A stretch of 64,000 bases of DNA from Porodaedalea pini (GCA_002794775.1 NBAY01000009.1:744001-808000); one strand, 5' to 3'. Positions 21,594 through 33,855 are shown, counted from the stretch's first letter. Notes: generated by a model from the sequence alone, not told the origin. Translations and numbers: made by a program.

Positions 21594-22885
21594 TCACTCA
21601 CCCTTCCATTCCTCGAGCGGAATCGAGTCCTCAACATGCATATGCTGACTCGCCTTGCGTTCCCCGCGAATATCTGCAGCTTCGACAAGTACGCGAATCG
21701 ATCTGACAGCCTCTGTCTCAAGCACAAGTTCAGCAGCATGAGCGTTCTCTTCGACACGCGCTGATGAGCGGCATCCGGGAATTGGTATAACTATACAAAG
21801 AGGGACTTAAGTTGCATGCATGCCAACGAGAAAATCTAATAGTGAAGCAGCATACAGTTAGGGTACTCTGCGAGAATCCAGGCCAGGGTAATTTGGCTCG
21901 GTGTAGCAGAGTACTTGTCTGCGACAAGCTTGAACTTGTCTACCAGCTCGAGGTTCTTCGCAAAGTTTGCCTCTTCGAAGCGGGGTAGTACCAGTCTGAG
22001 GTCTCCCTCATCAAAATCCGCTCATGAACGATACCTACCGAGCAAAGAGTAAGAAAGTGTTCGAGACCAGAAATGGGCAAGATGGACCCACTGTCCACTG
22101 ATCATTCCACGTCCTAGTGGGCTGTAAGCGACAACGGCGACGCCCTCCTCCTCAGCCGTCTTCGCAAAGCCGCTCTTCTCAATGCCAAGCTCAAATGGAC
22201 TGAACTCCATCTGACATGCCACCACGCGCTTGCCAATTTCCGGTACTGCGCGCGCACGTCGGAGCTCAGCAGCGCTGCACTCGCTCAGGCCGAGCCAACG
22301 AATCGTGCCGCCCTCGAGCGGGCCACGCAGAGCCTCGATGACGACTTCGACAGGTACATTCCGGTCGACGCGGTGCTGGTAATAAAGGTCGATGTAGGAC
22401 GTGCCCAGTTGTGCGAGGGAGCGTGCGAGCGCGCGCTTTATGTAGGAGGGCGTGGAGATAGGCGCGAGGCCTACGAACGGCTTCTCGACGTCATACGCGC
22501 CGAACTTCGTAGCGAGGAATATGTCGGCGCGCCGACCTGTTTCTTTGAACCATCTACCGATGACTTGTTCGGCTGTGAGAGGCGGTTCAATTTAGTACAG
22601 TAGTACTATGCATGAAGGTGCAGCTCGGAGACTTACAATTTCCATAGATATCAGCTGTATCCCAGAACGTCATACCGCGGTCAGCAGCGTAGGATAGGGC
22701 ATTGAAAGCGGCATCTTCGTCGGTCTTCCTATACCAAGCACCAATACCTGTACATCAGTGTAGATCAATGGTAGTAGCACGACGTAAGTACTTGCGAGGC
22801 TATGACTGAAGTTGACTTACCCATAGCGCCGAGACCTCACTTGAGGCCCATCACGGCCAAGCTGTCGAGTGGGGATTCTGTTCAT
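21594..22885 (-). pseudogene. Aldo-keto reductase pseudogene 2 (inverted paralogue)
   Basis: Read on the minus strand from ATG 22885 (MNRIPTRQLGRDGPQV). The family core is well kept: MTFWDTADIYG, SEQVIGRWFKETGRRADIF, DLYYQHRVDRN, MVACQMEFSPFELGIEKSGF, AYSPLGRGMISGQ and IPIPGCRSSARVEENAHAAEL, with introns at the same places as its neighbour. Two lesions are seen: a short deletion after GPQV near 22835 that shifts the frame, and TGA where the paralogue has Pro in YRSPADF (near 22021). It is less decayed than pseudogene 1. An alternative splice that bypasses the lesions cannot be ruled out, so a functional product remains a small possibility. Confidence 0.75.
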
Positions 22886-23839
22886 AGTGACGATATGATA
22901 CTTTTGCTCTCACAATGAAAAGCGAAAGGACGGGAGATGCATCCCGTCTCTCTTGACAGCCAGGTCTTATAGCAAGGTTTGGGAAATAGGCAGGGTAGGA
23001 TCATGCTGGGCTTCTGTATAGGTACAATTTCCCGCTGAGACATATTGAAATGCATAATCATCAGTACTAGTACCTCCTGTGGGACCTCGGGCTAGGATGG
23101 AACATCCGCATGCCGATGCAGGACGCGTCGCAGCGGCAAGGATAGCGCATGTCCTTTCTGTAGTTACCATTATTCCGCGAGGTCCGGGCATGTCTAGTCC
23201 AGCAAGGCCAAATCGAACCACGCTTGACTACCCAAACCAAAGCGCCTAGCTGATGAGAAGGAAATGCAGCAAATCTGATGTGTACAGGCGGATTTTAGAA
23301 GTCAATGACTGGCCGAAAAGGGAAGCACGTGAGTGGTACACGTTTGTGCTGCGTCTCTGCATCCGTCCTTCCAGCACGATATCTGGCAATATTAGCCGAG
23401 TCAGCATCAAGGTGCTTTGTACACACTAGGGATCATGTCCAATCATCCTTGAGCAATCTCAAAATCTATCAAGATTAACAGAGGTAGCTTTCAAGTCATA
23501 AAGTGGCGTATACTTACTGAATCCTCACAAATGGCGGCAAAACAGCAAAGTTCACGCAAAGTTGCCTTGAAGCATTTCTTATTGACTATGTTTGCATCCT
23601 TTGCTTGTGCCAGTTCGTCCCCGTCAAGCCGGATCGTCTATTTTTCATAACCAACATGGACTCGGATGAGCCTGTACCCACTTTTTACTTCATTGCTGGA
23701 CTACCTACTTCACAAACAGCATTTCCAATTCTGTCCACGTACAGGCTATCATTTGCACACTGGAAAGTGCTATCTCCAAGACTCAGGAAGGTAGGTGCAA
23801 TACCCCTGAACAGTATCGATTCGCGCGATTCCCATAGAC
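22886..23839. other. Intergenic, no gene seen
   Basis: About 950 bp between the second aldo-keto reductase copy and the F-box-like gene. One CACGTG occurs at 23336-23341. No ORF with recognisable similarity. Confidence 0.45.
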
Positions 23840-25126
23840 ATGGTCCACCTGACCATCTTGCCCTCGGAACTTTTGATCGAGATATTTAAACTGGCAACAG
23901 ACAGCCCGGTCAGGGATATCGACTCTTTCGTATTATGGACTCCTTTTGAATCAGTTGACTCCGCACATACAAGCAAACAGTGCAATGATGCCCTTCGTAC
24001 GAAGTACGTCCTCTCTCTAGTCTGCTCTTCGTTCAGAAGACTATCCCTAGAGTTCCTTTACGAGGATGTCCGGATAAGATATGGGTCCGATAGTCTGCTA
24101 GAAACGCTGGAGTCGTCAAAAAGTGGAGATTGTCAGGGACTTGGAGGCTACGTAAAGTGTGTCTCTCTATCCTTCGTTGGTGATGGGGCACCAGGCCATT
24201 CACGGCACTCAATATACGAAAACGTGCGTCGGATACTTCTATGTTGCCCCAACCTCCGCACTGTCTCGCGCCCAAATGAAAACCTTCCAGAAGAGTGGAG
24301 TGAGGAGGAAGCGGCGGCCAGCCTTCCCATTGATGACCTTGACTTCCCCTTTCTACACCGGGTGGACTGGCAGAAAGCACTTTTCGATCTCCCCTTCACT
24401 GGTGTGCCATTGCCACGTTTCATCTGGCGCTCCCATTCCCTGCGCGTGTTGATCGTAGGCACGGACCATTTCCCCGTCGAGCAGCCCCCGGAAACCGTCG
24501 TCGATCTGCCGAACGTCCACACTCTTGGGATCAGCTCTCTCAGCGCCTTTGGAGGCGAGCGGCCCCATTACTCTGTCTCCCTCCCTGCGCTCCGTAGCCT
24601 GGTTGTCGGGCGTCCTGACGCGATCTACAACTTTTTTTCGGGATTCCTGTCTCCCTTCGGTTCCCAAATAACGACGCTCGAGATTGGGGCGGACATTCAC
24701 TTCTTGCGCCACGACTTCGTGACGACGTTATTGGGTTACTGTCCTAATGCGACAGACCTTTACGTTCCGATCACCACTACTAGAGCAATAAACCGGAACG
24801 AGGTCCCAAGGGTCTTCCTGGAGTTCGCGGTGCGGCGTGTGCATCTGCACATAGGGCCCTTTGTAAAATACAACTATAAGGAATTGCCCTGGTGGACGCT
24901 GCTTCAAGAGCACTTCGAGGGTCTATGCGGGACTGGATCACGGCTGGCTGTGCTGGAGAGTCTCATTCTGTATGGTTCGGATTGGAAGATTACTATCGAA
25001 GATGGCCGATTTGCAAGCTTGTTGCGTCTCGCGCAGTCAAAGGGAGTTCGAATAGAGTGCAATGACGCGGAATCACAACGCACACTTGCCAAATGGACTG
25101 AAGCACCCGCAGCGGTTGAATACTAA
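23840..25126 (+). CDS. F-box-like / leucine-rich protein
   Basis: A single 428-codon exon. The N terminus LTILPSELLIEIFKLA followed by LSLVCSSFRRLSLEFLYEDV is the usual form of a basidiomycete F-box-like domain, which recruits Skp1 in SCF ubiquitin ligases. The rest has loosely spaced leucine-rich segments (CCPNLRTV, LPNVHTLGISSL, LPALRSLVVGRP). Such genes form very large, fast-evolving families in agaricomycetes. The substrate is unknown. A second family member lies at 39684-41360. Confidence 0.8.
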   Translation: MVHLTILPSELLIEIFKLATDSPVRDIDSFVLWTPFESVDSAHTSKQCNDALRTKYVLSLVCSSFRRLSLEFLYEDVRIRYGSDSLLETLESSKSGDCQGLGGYVKCVSLSFVGDGAPGHSRHSIYENVRRILLCCPNLRTVSRPNENLPEEWSEEEAAASLPIDDLDFPFLHRVDWQKALFDLPFTGVPLPRFIWRSHSLRVLIVGTDHFPVEQPPETVVDLPNVHTLGISSLSAFGGERPHYSVSLPALRSLVVGRPDAIYNFFSGFLSPFGSQITTLEIGADIHFLRHDFVTTLLGYCPNATDLYVPITTTRAINRNEVPRVFLEFAVRRVHLHIGPFVKYNYKELPWWTLLQEHFEGLCGTGSRLAVLESLILYGSDWKITIEDGRFASLLRLAQSKGVRIECNDAESQRTLAKWTEAPAAVEY

Positions 25127-26716
25127 GGCCCGGTTCCTCTTCTCTGGACTTTGCTCGTGCATACTTAGGTACAGTACGCTGAAGCGCAATATCTGCTTAA
25201 GCTCCTGTACATCGGCGACGTTTGTTCTTGTCTCGAGCAAGTCTGATATTTTTCTCTCTTCGAGCGCAGTTCTATCTGCGAGATCGGTGAAGGCAAATTT
25301 GTTGGTTAGGCAACAACTCGAAGTAATGCTCTATGGGGGCCGCTTAGGCTTGAGATCAAAACATGCATTCCTATCCATCCGGTCCCCGATCTAGAGGGTT
25401 GCTTCATTGTATCAACTACGATGGCTTATCATCAAGCCCTCCGCCTATCTAGTAATTTTGAATAATTGCTTTCAAATTATATTAATTCTGCGTCTCGGGT
25501 TTTATCAGCGGTATTCGCTTCCGAAAAAACACTGCTATGCTTCCTTAGGGTTTCCTTTGCTTTTTGGCCTCCTTTTTTCCTCACTTGCCACGGACTTTTA
25601 GATTGCTGTCTTATTTTATCTGACAACGGTCCTTTGACTTCCATGTGAGATTCCGTTTGTCTACCTTCATTGGAGTTTCTCGCGCCGCATGTTCGAGGGG
25701 GGTTTGAAGCTGATGTCTGATACGTGTACATGTGTACATAGTTCTCTCAATACTTCATGATGGCGCCTCGATTTCCTGAAGTTACACTTTCCGAGCACCC
25801 GATGGAAATTTCCAGCCTGAATTTGAGGAGATCACCGCAGACGGCGTGAATTCTTGCTTACCGAAATTAACTCGAAGCCGCAATACTCAATTGCAGAACG
25901 ATGCAGTAAGCTTCGTACTACATATTTTCCCGCACACGGCTGAGGCTAGCACTCATATTTTACTCGTAAAAAGCTGTGGATGTTCGAAAACTTTGGGCTT
26001 GAAGCTTGAAGCTTGAAGCGGCGGGGTCCTTTTGACGGTCGATCTGCAATATTATCCGTCTCCTTACGATGGCCGGAGTGATTGAGCTCTGTTAATGCGG
26101 AAAACCATCTACAGTAAAACTTCAAGCGAAATTGGTGTCTAATTATTTACGTCGAGCGTCGGGAGCCATAGTACATACAACGATTACATTCCACACCTGA
26201 GAATGAGCGGGGAGGAAAGAAGAAAATAGACAGAGTCCATGCAATCATCATCGAACATGAAAGCAAGATAGCTACGTATGCAACAAGGATGAGTCAACCT
26301 GAATCACAGCACAAGAGGGAGCGGCAGAAGCTGTCAGAATGGAACAACTATTGTCGTTTCATCATTGGAGCTGGGACGAGTCCGAGCAGCCCGAATACGA
26401 GTGCGTACAGTCCGGAGGCTGGGGAAGCGAAGCGAAGAGTGCGATGTTCGGGAGAAGATCATGATAGGTGTTTGCGGGGAGGTTCATGCAACAGATTTTA
26501 TTAAAACGGCTGTGAGCATTGGTTGAAGGATCATGGAGGCGGGACGTACAGGCTATTACACCCTTCAAAACTCCCAGATCCGTCCAATGGCTGAGAGTAA
26601 AAGATAGGAGTGGCCACCCGAGAGCCATTAGAGCCGTGAGGACCTAACAGATTAAAGGCGCGCAAAATGAACGGAAATGAGGAGTATATCAATAAATGAG
26701 CAGTAATAAAAGGCAA
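25127..26716. other. Intergenic, 1.6 kb without a recognised gene
   Basis: Only short unrelated frames on both strands. A heptamer GCTTGAA is tandemly repeated three times at 25997-26017. Nothing else supports a gene. Confidence 0.5.
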
Positions 26717-27254
26717 TTAGTTCTTACGGGAACGACGAACGAGAGCTCGCCGGATTGTCGCCATTGGGAGTACTACAAGAGTACCTATTAGTAAAAGTGT
26801 GGACTAGAAAAATGCTTGATATGGATAGCTTCCAAGACGGGAGAAGCTAGTGTGGGAAGAAAGGAACATCGCTGTGCATACGTTTGGTTGAGCGCCTTTC
26901 ATCCATGGCACAAGTAGGATGTAGAGAAAGAGTCCGACTGTTAGCAGTCCAAATGCTAATGACGTTCTAGCGTATAATCTGAGGAGAAAAGGGGACAAAT
27001 GATTAAGTGGACTGATCGGGAGCGCACAGGGAAGCCAATGCTCACCGCGCCCAGCCCCTCTCCTCCTCCACTAGCTGCCAGAGACGCGCCAAGGTCCCGA
27101 GAAGATACGTCACGGCGCCACCGGGGAGCACGAACTTGAGCTGCTTGAGCGTGTGTCGTGAGAGATGAAGAAATACGTGTCTGGACGAGAGTCCGTGTGT
27201 ACTAGTGCTCGATCGCGAGCCTGAGCTCGACGCCGCTGAATTTGAAGCCGACAT
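26717..27254 (-). CDS. Small membrane protein with three predicted TM segments
   Basis: Three exons on the minus strand: 27254-27046, 26978-26882 and 26803-26717, giving 130 residues in a consistent frame. A serine-rich head is followed by three hydrophobic stretches: FVLPGGAVTYLLGTLARLW, SLAFGLLTVGLFLYILLVPW and LLLIGTLVVLPMA. The C terminus is strongly basic (TIRRALVRRSRKN), suggesting a cytosolic tail or an ER retrieval-like signal. I do not recognise the family. It is divergent from the reductase gene, with a shared 548-bp promoter containing a CACGTG. Confidence 0.65.
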
Positions 27255-27802
27255 TATTTGAGCGAGCTACAAGCCAAGCCGCGTCCGAAGGATTAATGGG
27301 AGCACGACAATGTCTGAAAGCGGTGCAGACTGGGGCAGCAGAGCTTTGTCGGATCGATGAGGAGGGTGAGCGGTGCAGCAAGCACTGGCAAAGATTCCAA
27401 GACGTGGCCTACAATCACATGTTTATGTGATCCCGATCTCACGTGCTCGGAAATTTACTGGTAGGTAATTTAAAATTTTAAATATAAAATAAAAGTACTA
27501 TAAATATCCATGTATTCAAGTACGAAGGGAATTCATAGTCGAATATATCGTGAATAAATCCAGAAGTAAGTAGTACTGATAACTGTATTTTCTTCTTTGT
27601 TTTGCTGCTGTCTGCTTTATGAGAGGATATTTGTTTGCCGCGTTCAGCGGGGGTTCGGTGTTTCGATAGCCGTCAGCGACGTCACGATGCTGATGATCCC
27701 GAGCTTGCTGACGGACTCTCGCAACCACCGAGCTATAAACCCAAGCCATAAAGCCTGAAGGCCTTCGTGTTTCCCCACACTTCGCTTGAGTTTCTATCCA
27801 GA
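27255..27802. other. Divergent promoter between the TM protein and the MDR reductase
   Basis: 548 bp between divergent starts. It contains TCACGTG at 27439-27445 and an AT-rich stretch after 27465. No gene. Confidence 0.5.
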
Positions 27803-29469
27803 ATGGCATCCAGGACTTACGCTCAGTATGTGCTCGCTGAACGCCCGAAGGAGCATGTCCTCCCCTCGACGTTCAAGAAAGAGGTCGTGCCGTACCCGCA
27901 GCTGGGCGAGAAGCAGGCGCTCGTCGAGGTCACTTACTTGAGCATGGAACCGGCGATGAGGGGATGGCTTAGTCCGTATTCACCGTGCATACATCTCCAT
28001 ACCCGGGTGCTCATTCAAGTTTTTGTCAAATAGAGGACCGTCGCAGCTATATCCCCCCTGGTGAGTACAGGATCTTTTCTTTTCTTTCCTTTTCTTCCGG
28101 ATGTGCGTTATTTCTGCGATGCTCATCGCTTGTTTCCGCCTCCGAAGTCCAGATCGGCGAAGTCATGCGGGCAGCGGGATTGGGGAGGGTCGCTGCGGCT
28201 GGGCCGAACTCTTCGTTCAAGGTCGGAGACATTGTCAGAGGCATCCTTGGTGTGTTTCGTCCGGTTCTTAATAGATTCAAATCGTCAGTTAAGCTTTGCA
28301 TCTCGAAGGTTGGACCGAGTTTGCTTTGCTAGATGACAAGGCTTTGGAAAAGATCGAGTGCGTCTCGTCTCGTCTTGATGGACTGGCAATAGCAGCTCAT
28401 TAGTATTATGTGTGTCCCGAAGCGTTCCCCAGAAAGCAGATTTGTTGGACTTCCTTGGAATTCTCGGGACGACAGGTATGAGCACACAATGCTCAAAGCT
28501 CATATGCTGCTCTAATCATCTATCTCTTTAGGCCTGACCTCGTACTTCGTGCGCCGCTTTCGTTCTCAGCTAGAAACAACCGTTTGATTATTAACTATAA
28601 CATATCGCCAGGGTCTCTTGGACGTCGGCAAGATCAAGGCCGGCGAAACGCTCGTCGTCTCGGGCGCAGCAGGCGCCGTCGGCTCCATCGCCTGCCAGAT
28701 CGGCAAGCTCAAGGGCGCAAGGGTCATCGGCATCGCGGGCACCGACGACAAGTGCCGCTGGCTCACGCAGGAACTCGGCGTCGACGCGGCGCTCAACTAC
28801 AAGAGCGACGCGTTCCACGAGGAGTTCAAGCGCGCCGTGGGCTACTTTGACGTGTTCTTCGACAACGTCGGCGGGGATATGCTGAACTTTGCGCTGACGC
28901 GGATGAACAAGGGCGCGCGCATCGCGCTGTGTGGTGGGTGGTCAATTTTCTGTCGGGAGTGTTTGATAAAACTTATTTATTTATCGGGGTGGATGGCAGG
29001 CGCTATTTCTGATTACAGTATGTCCATCAGATGAGTCTAAACGCATAGAACCCCTCTGAAATACTGTTCCAGACAAAGCAGTCCCAGATGGTCTAACGAG
29101 CTACCAGACGCTCATCACAATGAGTGCCAAGATGCAGGGCTTCATCGTGTACGCTTCCTTCCTTCCCCCCTTTCTCCCCTTTCAAGTAGTCCTCACTTTT
29201 CTTTTCCCTTGTAGCCTCGACTACAGAGACCAGTGGCCTGCCGCCGTCGAGGAAATGGTGGGCTGGATCGCAGAGGGCAAGCTCAAGCGCCGATTCACCG
29301 TCGTCGAGGGCCTCGACAAGGCGTATGACGCACTGAACATGCTCTTCAGTGGCGGAAATACAGGGAAACTGTGTGTTTCGCCTTTTTTTTCTTTTCTTGT
29401 ATGGGACTAAATTCTGATATACGTCTCAGGATCCTAAAGGTATCGACGGGCGAGCAGAGCAGGCTCTGA
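27803..29469 (+). CDS. Medium-chain NADP-dependent oxidoreductase (LTB4DH/prostaglandin reductase type)
   Basis: ATG 27803 (MASRTYAQYVLAERPKEH) starts a multi-exon gene with exons about 27803-27971, 28034-28060, 28148-28249, 28309-28361, 28433-28475, 28532-28548, 28612-28933, then short exons to the stop at 29467-29469. Family landmarks: YLSMEPAMRGWL, RRSYIPP followed by IGEVMRAAGLGRV, GLLDVGKIKAGETLVVSGAA with the nucleotide-binding AAGAVGS, FDNVGGDMLNFALTRM, and CGAIS-type end of the Rossmann domain. The family reduces activated C=C bonds (enones, alkenals) with NADPH and lacks catalytic zinc. The donor of the fourth intron (28358 or 28362) is ambiguous; 28362 gives the better frame. Cytosolic detoxification is the usual role. 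Confidence 0.85.
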
Positions 29470-29707
29470 TGATGTTTTTTTTTCTTTCCGGTAGGAAAAG
29501 GCGAAACAGATCCGAGTTTTTTCTTGACTTCACACGGGGGAAAACAAAATCGAAGAAAAAAACAAACAAAACAAAACAGATATTGTAGTACCAGTCTTAC
29601 TGTAAGACATAACACGTATGCAGAAACCACTTCTTGATATCCAAGAAAAACCCCGAGCCATGAAACCGAAAATCAGAAAACACGAAAAGAAAAAGAAAAA
29701 CTCCGTG

Positions 29708-31213
29708 TCAAGCACGATGTTCGACTTCCGTCTTCTCGTGCTCGTGCGAGGACCCCGACTCCGAGAAATTCCGTCCTGGACCGCGCCCGTGTGCGTTTTC
29801 CAGATGTTCCGCGTGCGCCTTGTGGCCGAACAAGAAGTCGCGCTGCGCGGGGGGAAGGACTGCAAAGCACATCAGCACACACACAAAACCACACACATCT
29901 TCATCATAACAGCAAATAACCAAACAAACAGGCAAACTCACCTCGACTGGAGTCGGTGAAGAACACCTCGTAGAACAGCGCAGCGAGGAGGGTGGCGGGT
30001 ATGTTCGTGAGCGCGGCGATCGCGGCGTAGCGCCCGCCGGAGGCCTGGTGGCCCCAGAGCGTCATCGCGGCGAGCCGCCCGCCGACGTCGCGCGCGGAGT
30101 TGGCGGCGAGCGCGTTCGGCGCGAACCCCCAGATCGCGATGGCGTACGCGAGGCCGATGCTGTACGGCACGACGGCGGGCGGGCAGAAGAAGTTGGAGGG
30201 GTCGATGCAGCCCCAGATTGCGAGCCCGATGAAGAAGTCCTTTTGCACGGGGGAGATATGAGTGTTGTGCGTGTGTGTGTGTGTGTTTTAGTTGGTGGGG
30301 ATGGGGATGGGTGGGGGTGGGCGGCGACTAGTACTTACGGTGAAGAACTCGTTGGCGAAGACGACTCCGAGGTTCGCACCCGGAAGGGTGTACAGACCGA
30401 TTATCCCTGCTGGTCCGTTGGGTGTGAACTGAATCGGACTCAGTTTCCCCGCTAGGGTCAACGCCGCCTCAACTTCCTGCAGTGTCCGTTCAGACAGTCG
30501 CTCGTAGCTCCCCGGCTCTGACTCACCAAAATATTCGTCCTCCATTGCAAGTACACGATGAGACACGCGACGTAAGCGCCGAGGATCTGTGCGATGATGA
30601 ACCTGCGGATTATGATGAAAAAAAAAAAAAAAAAAGTTAGGAGCGTTCTAACTCTTCAAGTAAAGTGTGGAGGACGCACTGGGGGGCCTTCTTCCACGGG
30701 AAACCCTTGAAGACGCAGAAGGCGATGGTGACGCAGGGGTTGAGATGGCCGCCAGACGTGGGTGCGCAGATGGTGAGCGCGAGAACGATGCCTAACGCAT
30801 AAGCGATACCGACTTGGAGGAGAGCTGGTGAAGGGTGAATTCTCTCAGGAACGACTCTCTAATGGAATATGTAGGATACTCACATCCCAGAAACGGTTGT
30901 GAGGAGAGAGTCCCAATGACCATCGAAGCCGTTGAGCCGACGCCTGCAGAAGCATAAATAAGTCGGCCAAGCCTGGTATAGAGGCAAGTCCTAGTTACCG
31001 GCATAGGTATAGATGAAGACTCCCATCTATAACGCCCAAGGATCAATCGTTTACTCTGTCTTTGTGAGAATTCGAAGGTCTGCTCACAAACTCGGCTACG
31101 CATTCGACGAGCCAGTGGGCGCGGGTATGTCGCTGCCGCTCCCACGCGCGAAGAGGCGCTGGACGCGGGACGACGTCTGCGATATGCAGGAACTTGGGCT
31201 GCTCTGCGTGCAT
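29708..31213 (-). CDS. Aquaglyceroporin (MIP family channel)
   Basis: Eight exons on the minus strand: 31213-31088, 31026-30999, 30943-30884, 30824-30680, 30602-30527, 30476-30339, 30239-29942 and 29859-29708, giving 340 residues. The first half-helix motif is SGGHLNPCVTIAF (NPC in place of NPA). The second is ALAANSARDVGGR (NSA in place of NPA, with the selectivity-filter Arg retained and the glycerol-facilitator Asp after it). Six hydrophobic segments are seen, plus a polar His/Glu-rich C-terminal tail (HAEHLENAHGRG, HEHEKTEVEH). Transport of water and/or small polyols across the plasma membrane is inferred from the family. The extracellular loop between exons 5 and 6 is extended. Confidence 0.88.
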
Positions 31214-33855
31214 CCTGGTCTGCGCGGGGGGTAAGGAAGGGGGGCTGAAGCTCACGCGCCAGATAGCATAGAACCCTATGCTGAGGACGGTTATACTAGC
31301 AGCTCTTATAGGATGACGGAGAGCGTTTGATGGGAGGGGCTTCGGCCACACGCTCTCGCACTGGCCAGATTTGCGATTGGTACCACGAGAAAGATGGATT
31401 GTCAGAGCTCAATTGAGTAGGGCAGAACTGAATAAGGAGGATTGGGCGAGGGCAGGACGCGATCGGTCGTGCAGGGCGCCGACACACGGGCAGAGGCGTC
31501 AAATGGGCATTGAGTTGCCTGTCGCGCAGGATCAAGTCCCGAAGGACGGATATGGAGATGGTCCCATGGTGCGGAATGTGCCTATTCTGGGTGGTTGATG
31601 GGTGGACACGAGAGACGAGGAGGACGCAGAATGAATACGGCTACTGGGAAAGACGAAAGCCTGTTTGCTAATCACGTTCAGGGCAGGGCTAGGCTGCGGT
31701 GTGATCGAGATCGCTTGCAAGGTCATTCTGTGCGGAGCAGAGATCATGCGACATAATCGGACAAACAATCACTCGCGCTCACGAATAATCTCGTATTTTT
31801 CGATACTCGGATTTGCATGAAATAACACCATGTACGGGTGGCGGCGTCCATTCCACCTCGTGCGAGCATGCGGCAGCAATTTTCTCGATCGCGCTCGTCC
31901 AATTCTGTCTTCCCTCGTGTCCTCCTCCATACTCGACGGTCCGATCCCATAGGTCAATGCGCTCCTGCATATTTATACTCCTGATACCCCTGCTCTTCTA
32001 TCTCCGAGTCTTGCTGCAGCGTCAATTGGACCCGTTTGCAGAAAACATCCAGGTTGTGCTCGTCAAGACCGTTGCTTTTTTTCGCCAGGTATAATATCGG
32101 TTCTATGAACAGCGATCCGAATCAACTGTTGAATAGTCTGGTCGCCGGGCGAGTTCTTGGATTCCAGGTGTGTGGCCACCAGCGTCAAATGCTGTTCTCA
32201 TGAAATTGATAGTCCTACGACAGACGATCTGCTGCTTTATTCATGGTGGCCGCCCAGACAATCAATGAAAACGCTCTACTTATAGGACGTGAGCACACAT
32301 CGATCGATCTCCCATTGACCCCGACGAGCGTTGAGAAGTATGCACTGGTGTGTGCACTATTGGTCTGAATGCCTCGATGCTTCCGATGTTTCAGATAACT
32401 TACCTTGCGCGGAACTTGGAACGGTCCGTGCGCGAAGTTAGTTACGACGACTTCTTCGTGATCAATAGATAAAGGGCGCCTGCTGTGCCTCGTTCTCTGC
32501 GTACCGAGTCCCGCTCGTTGGGCCTGGAAGACTTAAGGCGCTTCCTTGACTTTGACGCCTTGCGTTTGACCTTACAGCTTGATCTCATGTTTTCTGACGC
32601 CGAGCGCATCCCTTCTGGTGTGCCTGCTCTGCCTCCGGAAGATATCGAGCGGTTGCGTAGCCTCCGTCGCGAAGCTCTGCCGCAATCAGCTGTTGAAGCA
32701 GCTTAGTGTACTTGCTTCGACCGCATCGCATCAACATCGAGGTTTGCGCACTGGGGCTATGGAGATCTCAAAACGCTGCCTTCTGAGGATTGATGGTTTG
32801 ATAACACTGGACCTTGGGCTTGCAGGTAGGTGCGTGCTTCCGTTATCGTGCAGCGCGCATACAGTAGTCTCATAAAGTCTAGACTAGTACTGCAGTTTCT
32901 TCACTTTATCCGCGTATTCAGTTTATCCGGCATCTTCTAAGCTCCTAGGAATAGCTGTTGCTTCAGCAGTGAGGCTATGTTTGCTCCGATTCTCTTCAAA
33001 GCTTGATGCTCTGATAGCCGCATAGCATAGCATGGCTCCGCTCAAAGTGCGTTAGCAATGGCCGTCAACGGCTATACAATGGAATATATCATAACGCATA
33101 AGCTCTTGCTGAATAATATCTGCTAATGTATAGGATTTAATGGGACGAACTGAGCTTTCATTGCTAAATTACAGTCTTCTGGTGCATACATATCTCAATG
33201 TATTGGAGAGCTTGACGGCACCGAGCATGTATCATGAGATATTCCACTGTGATAATGATCGAGCATCCTAGATCCTTAGTATAGCTGTGTCACACTTTGC
33301 GTACTACTGAACGCAGGCTATACGGGTGAATTGCGAGAGGGAATATGAACGAAGCCGCGGTGAATCAGTGGCTTATTTGTGCATATTTGCGACCTCACTC
33401 AACACGGAAGAGCCATCAGGCGTTCCAGGTGCCCAACTTCGAACGTCGCCAACGTTGCCGCCGCTGCCCTTCGCCGCCGCCGCCGCCTTGACAGCGAGCA
33501 GTTACCTTTTGCTTGACGCTTTTACACGCTGCACCTACCTGGTATACATTCACGAACTTTGTTTTCGCGCAACCTGCCCCGGCCAGTCCATTACTTCCGC
33601 TTCAAAGTCCGTGCTCAGTCTCGTAGCGTGCGTTTCCCTTCGCCCTCTCCGACGACGAGCAGCACACCGCTTTTCTTCTCTTCATCGTTCATCGTTCACC
33701 GTTCATCGTTCGTCGTTCTCCTGCCGATACTCGCTTCGTGTGCGCCCGTCGACGATCCGCGCACCGCTTAGCACACTTCGCGTACCCACCACCTCCCATT
33801 ATCTTTGCTTTACTTCCTCATTTCGCATTCGCGCGCTCAGTCAAGTTGACTTGAC
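31214..33855. other. 2.6-kb intergenic region; possible gene relic at 32104-32704
   Basis: No intact gene is recognised. From 32104 a plus-strand reading starts MNSDPNQLLNSLVAGRVLGFQ, with possible continuation in ITYLARNLERSVREV and, around 32579-32704, a short acidic segment (LPPEDIERLRSLRREALPQS). These could be exons of a small or decaying gene, but I cannot join them convincingly. The last ~350 bp are pyrimidine-rich, as expected for the PBP1 promoter and leader. Confidence 0.35.
33684..33718. repeat. Heptamer tandem repeat in PBP1 leader/promoter
   Basis: Five units of an ATCGTTC-type heptamer (ATCGTTC, ATCGTTC, ACCGTTC, ATCGTTC, GTCGTTC), about 140 bp upstream of the PBP1 ATG. Confidence 0.7.
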
